A stretch of DNA of 7,265 nucleotides from Thermoplasmata archaeon (lineage in GTDB: Archaea; Thermoplasmatota; Thermoplasmata; Thermoplasmatales; Thermoplasmataceae), in NCBI GenBank assembly GCA_021792045.1, contig JAJYVJ010000082.1, positions 1 to 7,265 of the forward strand, given 5' to 3'. Of the stretch, positions 1-6,063 are shown in pieces. Both the position numbers and the translations under genes were made by a program. Position 1 is the stretch's first letter. Every line of letters begins with the position of its first letter. The notes below the pieces were generated by a model, which saw nothing but the letters and a program-made list of their open reading frames with translations, was not told the DNA's origin and made no database searches.

Positions 1-42
1 TATGGATCAAAATTGAGCTCTTGTTAAGCATTAAATTAGCAG

Positions 43-57
43 AAAATAATTAATTTT
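43..57 (+). promoter_or_regulatory. Candidate TATA-like promoter box of the GNAT gene
   Basis: An uninterrupted A/T tract (AAAATAATTAATTTT) is centred about 25 bases upstream of the ATG at 75. This is the spacing expected for an archaeal TATA box if transcription starts at or next to the start codon. A second A/T box, TTAAATTA at 31-38, would suit a start that leaves a short leader. A weak AGGT at 61-64, ten bases before the ATG, would then be usable as a ribosome binding site. The sequence alone does not decide between the two. Confidence 0.4.
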
Positions 58-74
58 GACAGGTATCATGAATC

Positions 75-1007
75 ATGGAATTAAATAATGTAAAACTGGA
101 TTGGAATAGTATACTCGAGAAACAGATCAACAAATTACAGGAAAAATATCCAGAGAACAATATTAGGCAGGCATACACCCAAATAATATCCCTTCTAAAC
201 GAGAATAAGATTAAGTCAAGAGTTATTGCGAATGGAAATCGTGTGATTTGTTATTCATTTATGATTGACTATTCTGGTTTTAATGACAGACTTTATGCAA
301 TATTAGGCTTTGAAGATGTTAGTTACGCTGACCCTAAAAGGGCAGAGAACCTTTTAACTTGGATAGAAAGCGAAGCAAGAAAAGAGAACAAATCTGTAGT
401 AATAGGAGACATTTATAACTGTAACGAAACTGTTTCAGATCTTTTGCTGGAGCATGGATTCTACAAGATGGAAAGAATCCGGCTTAAACTTGCTCTGGGC
501 GACTACTTTCCAACGAGCGCAGAAAATTTTTCACACGAATTCAACGGAATATTTTCTGTTACACCTGCTTCATACTCCGATGCACAATTTGACGCCTACA
601 AGGATGAAAAGGACATTCTTCTTTTTGCCTCTACAAGGAATGAGCGGATATCGCTCACTGCCAGTATTCTGGAAGGAGGAATAGGGAAATTAATCCCAGA
701 AGCGAGCTTTGTTCTAAAGGATGGCGAAAAGATCATCGCGGGGATAATAAGCGTTGAGGCGGATAATACGGTTGATTCAAACAAATGTGCTCTTATAGCC
801 GATGTGTTTGTTGACAAAAATAATCGAAGAAAAGGACTAGGGAAACAAATTATGTCCAAGTCTTTGGCGAAACTGAAGGAAATGAACTTCGACTCTGTCA
901 TTCTGTGGGTCTCGTCAAATAATCCTGCAAGATTTCTTTACTATAACCTTGGATTTAAGGACACAGAATATGGCGTAGAGATTTCCTATTTTCAGACTAA
1001 AAAATGA
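75..1007 (+). CDS. Tandem GNAT-family N-acetyltransferase-like protein
   Basis: This 310-residue soluble protein probably transfers an acyl group from acyl-CoA to an unidentified amine. The C-terminal half (about 160-306) is a recognisable GNAT domain. The acetyl-CoA pyrophosphate-binding motif A lies at 241-260, with the R-x-x-G-x-G loop as R251, G254 and G256. Motif B follows at 280-294, with N283, A285, Y289/Y290 and G293-F294. The N-terminal half (about 40-140) appears to be a second, degenerate GNAT fold: it has a helix near 86-105, a strand near 106-112 and a motif-B-like LLLEHGFYK at 123-131, but no R-x-x-G-x-G loop. Two-GNAT proteins with one active half are a known architecture (mycothiol synthase is one example), but nothing here supports that function. 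The ATG at 75 is the only plausible start near the promoter-like tract. No signal peptide or membrane segment is seen. The gene stands alone on its strand and its 3' end overlaps the convergent kinase gene. The substrate is unknown. Confidence 0.8.
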   Translation: MELNNVKLDWNSILEKQINKLQEKYPENNIRQAYTQIISLLNENKIKSRVIANGNRVICYSFMIDYSGFNDRLYAILGFEDVSYADPKRAENLLTWIESEARKENKSVVIGDIYNCNETVSDLLLEHGFYKMERIRLKLALGDYFPTSAENFSHEFNGIFSVTPASYSDAQFDAYKDEKDILLFASTRNERISLTASILEGGIGKLIPEASFVLKDGEKIIAGIISVEADNTVDSNKCALIADVFVDKNNRRKGLGKQIMSKSLAKLKEMNFDSVILWVSSNNPARFLYYNLGFKDTEYGVEISYFQTKK

Positions 1008-1944
1008 AAAAGGAAACGATACTCAGCACGACGGGTATCATGAAATTGTCATCAAACGCTTCGTATGGTAAACTCTCAATAAACGCCCCAAGAACTCCCA
1101 AAAATAATCCGGACCAGTTTAGCAAAACAAACCCGAAAAATCCTGCAATGACAAGGAACGAAATAGTTCCAGCAATAGATTTCTTTTTGTTATAGAATAT
1201 TCTTGGTGATTTTATTCGCATACCAATAATCGTCGCAAGCGGATCACAAATAGTAACGGCAATGAGTATTAGAATGATAATATTAATGGAATTTATGATG
1301 GCGTAGGCTAGCATTATTCCGCAGCCAAACCATATTGCACCTATTCCCAGAGGCACACCATTTCTTTCGAGTCCGTAGATCTTGGAAGAGAACGCTTTCT
1401 CTCTGTTCATTGAGACATAAGCGCCTATTATCAGAAGTACAACGAGGGCAACAGTATATGCTATTCTGGTCTTTCCTGGTCCAAAAAGCAATAGAAGAAT
1501 TATCAAGGCGATACCGCCCCCTACTTGTACAAGATCTCTGGTTATTTCTCTCGAACGGTTTCTTCCCTTGCTGGCAGTGTTCTTCATCACCCACCCCATG
1601 CTTTCTTTGTCAGAAACTAGACCTAGCATGATTCCAAGACCTATAGAAAGATCTAGAAAGGGCCATATTTGGTGATCTTTCGTTAAGATAAAAATAGCCA
1701 GCAGGTACGAAAGCATAGCAATACCAAAATATAGTGATATCTTAGTATACATATATTTTATTATGACTATCATCAATACAATGGATAATACGGGTTCTGC
1801 ATTTCCAGTCAATATTGTGATTCCAATGGAGAATACCAATGCCAGTAAATATGCAACAAGGAATCTGCCTGGATTATTTATAAAGGTTAGGACCGAAATC
1901 AGGACACTCGCGACAATCAGGATTACGTTTATCAAATAATTCAA
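997..1944 (-). CDS. Polyprenol (dolichol/phytol) kinase-like integral membrane protein
   Basis: This 315-residue, very hydrophobic protein has roughly nine to eleven predicted membrane segments and one polar loop at about 111-140. The C-terminal third carries the signature of the CTP-dependent dolichol kinase/phytol kinase family. It has LERNGVPLG at 192-200, CDPLATIIG at 233-241 (the family's G-D-x-x-A-x-x-x-G, here C-D), a lysine-rich KKKSIAGT at 253-260 and an acidic segment at 287-300 ending in DDN, followed by a proline. The family phosphorylates a long-chain isoprenoid alcohol at the membrane. In archaea this could serve dolichyl phosphate supply for glycosylation or salvage of geranylgeraniol for lipids; the substrate cannot be read here. 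The start is probably TTG at 1944, because an in-frame stop lies five codons upstream and the first internal ATG is at codon 58, inside a membrane segment. A second TTG at codon 4 is possible. The protein ends only 15 residues after the DDN motif. It is transcribed divergently from glgB. Confidence 0.75.
   Translation of the reverse strand: MNYLINVILIVASVLISVLTFINNPGRFLVAYLLALVFSIGITILTGNAEPVLSIVLMIVIIKYMYTKISLYFGIAMLSYLLAIFILTKDHQIWPFLDLSIGLGIMLGLVSDKESMGWVMKNTASKGRNRSREITRDLVQVGGGIALIILLLLFGPGKTRIAYTVALVVLLIIGAYVSMNREKAFSSKIYGLERNGVPLGIGAIWFGCGIMLAYAIINSINIIILILIAVTICDPLATIIGMRIKSPRIFYNKKKSIAGTISFLVIAGFFGFVLLNWSGLFLGVLGAFIESLPYEAFDDNFMIPVVLSIVSFFIF
999..1016 (-). terminator. Candidate U-rich terminator embedded in the kinase gene 3' end
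   Basis: Read on the minus strand, this stretch is TTTCCTTTTTCATTTTTT, which runs directly into the TAG stop of the polyprenol kinase gene. Archaeal RNA polymerase terminates at runs of U without needing a hairpin, so this tract could end the minus-strand transcript at the stop codon, before it runs antisense into the GNAT gene. The same bases encode the last Phe-rich residues, so the tract may simply reflect hydrophobic codons. The assignment is an inference from base composition. Confidence 0.3.
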
Positions 1945-1967
1945 GCTAAGCCAAAGTTATATGATTG

Positions 1968-1984
1968 CAGTATTATTTATTTAT
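1968..1984. promoter_or_regulatory. Candidate shared bidirectional TATA-like promoter core
   Basis: The 62-base gap between the divergent kinase and glgB starts contains one strong A/T block, TATTATTTATTTAT at 1971-1984. Measured rightward, it is centred near 29 bases upstream of the glgB ATG at 2007. Measured leftward, its near edge is about 27 bases upstream of the kinase TTG at 1944. Both distances suit archaeal TATA boxes for leaderless or nearly leaderless transcripts. No convincing Shine-Dalgarno sequence precedes either gene; the nearest AGGT (1989-1992) is 14 bases from the glgB ATG. A CATATAACT stretch at 1956-1964, read on the minus strand, is an alternative for the kinase. Confidence 0.4.
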
Positions 1985-2006
1985 CATTAGGTATTAGAGT
2001 AATATA

Positions 2007-4139
2007 ATGCTTGAATCACAACTGCAAGACATTGTAAATTTCGTTAACCCGTCTCCACTTAAAACCCTAGGCTTGCATCCGCAGGATGGGGGGTATTCGA
2101 TTCGTGCTTACATCCCTATTGCCAATAGTGCATGGATAAAAGCTGGGGTAGAAAAACAGCTCATGAAAAACTTGGGAAACGGAATTTTCACATTAGAAAC
2201 TTCAAAAAATTATGGCGACTATAAGATTCTTTATAAGGATTCAAGCAAATATACACATGAAATTCACGATCCGTATAATTTTGACACATCATTGACAGAG
2301 TACGACATATTTCTTTATAAAGAGGGGAAGCTCTTTAAATGCTACAGTACATTCGGGGCACATCTTGTAGCCAAAAATGGAGTATCTGGTGTGAGATTCG
2401 TAGTGTGGGCACCGAATGCGATCGCGGTTTCCGTTATCGGTAACTTCAATCACTGGACTGTTGGAATGAACCCCATGACAAACGTAAAATCTTCTGGCAT
2501 CTGGGAGCTCTTTGTACCTGATATAGGCGAGAATGAATATTATAAGTTCGCTATAAAAACCTCATCAGGAAAGGTTAATGTACGTACTGATCCGTATGCG
2601 TTTTTCACTGAACCCAGGCCTAGAACTGCATCCATAGTCATAAATCATAATTTTACATGGACCGACGGCGAATGGATCGAAGGTAAACCTACCAACACTT
2701 TTCATAGACCAATATCAATTTACGAGATTCATTTGGGATCTTGGCGGCGCAAGAACGATAGTTTCATGAATTATCGAGAGATCGCCGATCTCCTGGTCGT
2801 GCACCTGAAAGAATCAGGTTTCAACTTTGTGGAATTGTTGCCGGTTATGGAGCATCCGCTTGATATTTCCTGGGGATATCAAACATTAAACTATTTTGCA
2901 CCAACAGCAAGGTACGGGACTCCAGATGATTTCATGTATTTGGTCAATAAACTTCATGAAAACGGCATAGGCGTAATCCTCGACTGGGTCCCTGCTCATT
3001 TCCCAGACGATGAATTTGGTCTCTCCATGTACGATGGTACTCATCTTTATGATTATTCAGACCCCCGTAAGGGAAGAACGCCAGATTGGGGAACTAACGT
3101 ATTTGACTTTGGAAAGAATGAAGTCAGAAATTTCCTTATTTCAAGCGCGCTCTTCTGGTCAGACATTTATCATATTGATGGGATAAGAGTTGATGCTGTA
3201 ACTTCAATGCTGTACCTTGACTTCAGTCGAAAAGAGTGGATTCCAAATAAGTACGGAGGAAATATTAATTTAGAAGCTGTGTCGTTTTTGCAAGAGCTCA
3301 ATAAACAGCTCCACACATATTTTTCAAAGAATATCACGATAGCTGAAGAATCCAGTTCATATGGAAGTGTAACTTCTCCTGTAGAATTTGGGGGACTTGG
3401 TTTTGACTATAAATGGAACATGGGTTGGATGCACGATACACTTGACTTCTTTTCAACAGATCCCCTGTTTAGAAAAGAGAGGATAAATGCTCTCACTTTT
3501 TCAATATCCTACGCCTTTGCAGAGAAATACGTACTGCCAATATCCCATGATGAAGTGGTGTATGGGAAAAAATCTCTCTTTGGAAAAATGCCAGGAAACA
3601 ATCTTTCTAATGTGAGGCTCTTTCTGTCTTACATGTTCTCGTATCCGGGGAAGAAACTGCTATTCATGGGAAATGAATTTGCTCAATCTGTTGAGTGGAA
3701 TGTCCTCTCAGAGCTCCGATGGGATGAGTTTAAGGAAAAGCAGAGGCAGGGCCTGTTCAAATTGGTAGGTGATCTGAATAGATTATATACGGAATTTCCT
3801 GCTTTTCATTACGATGATAGTTATCTCGGATTCGAATGGGTCGATTTTAATGACAGGGAAAATACAGTTATTAGTTTTTTGAGAAAATCTCCAGAGGGGG
3901 AGATACTTTGTATATTCAACATGACGCCAGTCATGAGAGAAAATTATTGTGTAGGAGTGAATCACGACTCATACTATGAAGAGTTATTCAACTCAGATCT
4001 TACACAGTATGGTGGAGCAGGCATTCATAATGGCGAGGTTCATTCATCCCCACGTCCATTCCATAATAGAAATTTCTCAATCGAGATAACGCTGCCGCCT
4101 CTTGCGGCTTTATATTTCAGGTGTAAAAATGACAAATAA
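2007..4139 (+). CDS. glgB: 1,4-alpha-glucan branching enzyme GlgB (GH13_9)
   Basis: This 710-residue protein cleaves alpha-1,4-glucan chains and re-attaches the fragment by an alpha-1,6 bond, making branched glycogen in the cytoplasm. It has an N-terminal beta domain at about 1-110, and a CBM48 at about 120-225 with the typical VWAPNA and GNFNHW segments. The GH13 barrel runs from about 235 to 600, and a C-terminal beta domain extends to 710. Conserved barrel segments include WGYQ from W289 and region I LDWVPAHF with D326. The catalytic set is nucleophile D396 in GIRVDAV, acid/base E447 in IAEES, and D515 in SHDEVV. The length is close to that of E. coli-type GlgB. The family segment HDEVVHGK reads HDEVVYGK, with Tyr at 519. 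The ATG at 2007 follows an in-frame TAG at 1995-1997, so little upstream extension is possible. It is the first gene of an operon and overlaps glgE by 11 bases. A GH57 branching enzyme is excluded by these GH13 motifs. Confidence 0.97.
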   Translation: MLESQLQDIVNFVNPSPLKTLGLHPQDGGYSIRAYIPIANSAWIKAGVEKQLMKNLGNGIFTLETSKNYGDYKILYKDSSKYTHEIHDPYNFDTSLTEYDIFLYKEGKLFKCYSTFGAHLVAKNGVSGVRFVVWAPNAIAVSVIGNFNHWTVGMNPMTNVKSSGIWELFVPDIGENEYYKFAIKTSSGKVNVRTDPYAFFTEPRPRTASIVINHNFTWTDGEWIEGKPTNTFHRPISIYEIHLGSWRRKNDSFMNYREIADLLVVHLKESGFNFVELLPVMEHPLDISWGYQTLNYFAPTARYGTPDDFMYLVNKLHENGIGVILDWVPAHFPDDEFGLSMYDGTHLYDYSDPRKGRTPDWGTNVFDFGKNEVRNFLISSALFWSDIYHIDGIRVDAVTSMLYLDFSRKEWIPNKYGGNINLEAVSFLQELNKQLHTYFSKNITIAEESSSYGSVTSPVEFGGLGFDYKWNMGWMHDTLDFFSTDPLFRKERINALTFSISYAFAEKYVLPISHDEVVYGKKSLFGKMPGNNLSNVRLFLSYMFSYPGKKLLFMGNEFAQSVEWNVLSELRWDEFKEKQRQGLFKLVGDLNRLYTEFPAFHYDDSYLGFEWVDFNDRENTVISFLRKSPEGEILCIFNMTPVMRENYCVGVNHDSYYEELFNSDLTQYGGAGIHNGEVHSSPRPFHNRNFSIEITLPPLAALYFRCKNDK
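4119..4123 (+). promoter_or_regulatory. Shine-Dalgarno site of glgE, deciding its start
   Basis: AGGTG lies five bases before the ATG at 4129, inside the last codons of glgB, and matches the anti-Shine-Dalgarno end of 16S rRNA (complement of CACCT). It favours ATG 4129 over an in-frame TTG at 4102, which would add nine residues and has no such site. Confidence 0.75.
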
Positions 4140-6063
4140 CATAGCAATTGAGAATGTGTATCCCGAAATAAACTGTGGATCATTCTACTCTAAAGGAACG
4201 TTAGGAGATAAATTTGATGTGTACGCTGACGTGTACAAGGGTGGACATGAAACAATAGCTTCATTTTTGAAGTACAGGAAAAAGGGGGAGAGTGAATGGG
4301 CCGTAGTTCCAATGGGTTCTATCGGAAATGACAGATGGCATGGATCATTCACACTCGAACGTATCGGGATGTATGAATACACGATAGAAGCGTATTTGGA
4401 CTCGTACTCCACATTACTTAAGGATGCAGAATCTTGGTATAAGGCAGGAGAACCCGTAGAAGCTGATATTTCGAGAATTTTTTCTATCCTGGAATCAGCT
4501 CGGAAACAAAGTGAGAATAATGAAAGACAATTTCTCTCGCATATTATCGATGGTACTAAGAATATGAGTGTTTATGAGATTCTAAGTATACTCAACGACA
4601 CGGCTTTGCGAGCAGTTGCATTGAAATACCAGGAAAAGAAGGATCTCTCCACATATAAAATCCTCAAGGTATTTTGCGACAGAAAAAAGGCAACATTTTC
4701 TGCGTGGTATGAACTATTTCCAAGATCCCAAGGGAAATCCAACAGCGTTTCCGGAACATTCAAGGATGTGGAATCAAGACTCGATGACATAAAGAAAATG
4801 GGATTTGATGTCCTCTATCTTACCCCTATCCATCCTATTGGTGTAACGAACAGGCGTGGAAAGAATGGTGCCCGGTACGCTAACAAAGGAGATGTAGGGA
4901 GTCCATGGGCAATTGGGAGTTCCGAAGGTGGGCACATGGACATTAATAGCGAACTTGGGGGCATTAAGGATTTCGAGCATCTTATCTCTGAGGCAAAGGC
5001 AAGAGATATAGAGATCGCCATGGATATGGCTTTTCAGTGTTCACCCGATCATCCCTATGTCAAGAAACATCCGGACTGGTTCGCGCATGGGCCAGATGGG
5101 AAGATCAAATATGCTGAGAACCCTCCAAAGAAGTATTTTGACATTTATCCCATAGATTTTGGAACACCCGACAAGAACAACCTCTATAGAGAACTAAAAA
5201 GTGTAGTAATTTTCTGGATAGAAAAAGGTATTAGAATCTTCAGAGTCGATAATCCGCATACAAAACCATTCGATTTTTGGAATTATCTCATAACCGAGAT
5301 TAAGGAAGAGTACCCAGAAACACTATTTCTCTCAGAGGCTTTTACCAGAAAACCCGTAATGTACTGGCTTGGTAAAATAGGATTCTCTATGTCATATACA
5401 TATTTCACATGGAGAAATTATGACTATGAGATCCGTGACTATTTTAATGAACTTTATTCTGATGAGATCAAACAGTTCTTCAGACCTATGTTATTTACAA
5501 ACACACCGGATATACTGCCCCGGTCGCTTGCCGGAAAGAATCGCAACGCCTTCATCATTAGGTCAGTTTTGGCATCGACGCTTTCTCCGTTGTGGGGGAT
5601 TTATAGTGGATTCGAATTGTGCGAAAATCAGCCGATGGGCGATTCCGAAGAATATTTGAACTCAGAAAAGTATGAGATAAGAAAGAGGGACTGGAATGCT
5701 TCTGGCAATATTCGGGACATCATAGGCAGATTAAACTTAATCCGAAGGGAAAACGAAGCACTTCAAAACTTTGGAAATTTAAGATTCTGCAAAAATGACA
5801 ATCACAATATTCTCTCTTATGTTCGTTATACCCATGATCTTAAAAATGTGTTGATAATCTCTGTAAATCTAAATCCTGACGAGACCCACAGCGATGTCAT
5901 ACATCTCCCGCTGGGGGAAATAGGGATGAATATGAGAACGTATGAAGTTATTGATTTACTTGATGGGAGTGAATACACATGGAATAGCGATTCCAACTAT
6001 GTTCGCCTAATACCGGGAATCAGGCAGGCCCATATTATGAAGGTGATAACGCAAGATGCTTAA
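4129..6063 (+). CDS. glgE: Alpha-1,4-glucan:maltose-1-phosphate maltosyltransferase GlgE (GH13_3)
   Basis: This 644-residue enzyme transfers maltosyl units from alpha-maltose 1-phosphate to the non-reducing end of alpha-1,4-glucan and releases phosphate. Domains in order are an N-terminal beta-sandwich (about 1-100), a helical insert typical of GlgE (about 105-180), the barrel (about 185-540) and a C-terminal beta domain. Diagnostic segments are AWYELFPRS (192-200), LTPIHPIG (231-238), QCSPDHPYV (303-311), NPPKKY (331-336) and YTYFTWRN (423-430). The catalytic set is D374 in FRVDNPHTKP, E403 in LSEAFTRKP and D461 in NTPDIL; the 29- and 58-residue gaps are close to those in the characterised Streptomyces enzyme as I recall it. 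From memory, the Asn, Lys and Tyr of NPPKKY contact the donor phosphate, and all are kept as N331, K334 and Y336. This separates it from plain amylases. The start at ATG 4129 is set by the AGGTG site. The gene overlaps glgB by 11 bases and treS by 8, consistent with coupled translation. Confidence 0.96.
   Translation: MTNNIAIENVYPEINCGSFYSKGTLGDKFDVYADVYKGGHETIASFLKYRKKGESEWAVVPMGSIGNDRWHGSFTLERIGMYEYTIEAYLDSYSTLLKDAESWYKAGEPVEADISRIFSILESARKQSENNERQFLSHIIDGTKNMSVYEILSILNDTALRAVALKYQEKKDLSTYKILKVFCDRKKATFSAWYELFPRSQGKSNSVSGTFKDVESRLDDIKKMGFDVLYLTPIHPIGVTNRRGKNGARYANKGDVGSPWAIGSSEGGHMDINSELGGIKDFEHLISEAKARDIEIAMDMAFQCSPDHPYVKKHPDWFAHGPDGKIKYAENPPKKYFDIYPIDFGTPDKNNLYRELKSVVIFWIEKGIRIFRVDNPHTKPFDFWNYLITEIKEEYPETLFLSEAFTRKPVMYWLGKIGFSMSYTYFTWRNYDYEIRDYFNELYSDEIKQFFRPMLFTNTPDILPRSLAGKNRNAFIIRSVLASTLSPLWGIYSGFELCENQPMGDSEEYLNSEKYEIRKRDWNASGNIRDIIGRLNLIRRENEALQNFGNLRFCKNDNHNILSYVRYTHDLKNVLIISVNLNPDETHSDVIHLPLGEIGMNMRTYEVIDLLDGSEYTWNSDSNYVRLIPGIRQAHIMKVITQDA
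6041..6047 (+). promoter_or_regulatory. Strong Shine-Dalgarno site of treS
   Basis: AGGTGAT is an exact complement of the ATCACCT at the 3' end of 16S rRNA and sits eight bases before the ATG at 6056, within the last codons of glgE. It fixes the treS start and implies that ribosomes finishing glgE can reinitiate at once. Confidence 0.8.

Noticed and set aside
61..1042. GGTATCATGAA occurring at 63-73 and again near 1034-1044 as a possible direct repeat or operator.
   Set aside because: The match is only about 11 bases, the second copy lies inside the coding end of the kinase gene, and no further copies were seen; chance is sufficient.
1180..1191. A plus-strand T-rich run (TTTCTTTTTGTT) as a terminator for the GNAT transcript.
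   Set aside because: It is about 175 bases past the stop and is explained by the antisense of the Lys-rich KKKS codons of the kinase, so the case is too weak to annotate.
1004..1631. Short open frames on both strands within the polyprenol kinase gene, including a 63-codon plus-strand frame starting at the GNAT stop.
   Set aside because: They overlap a conserved membrane protein, and their composition reflects the antisense or shifted frame of hydrophobic codons; no motif supports them.
4102..4128. An in-frame TTG upstream of the glgE ATG, which would extend the protein by nine residues.
   Set aside because: It lies deep inside glgB with no ribosome binding site, while ATG 4129 has AGGTG at ideal spacing and gives a normal GlgE N-terminus.
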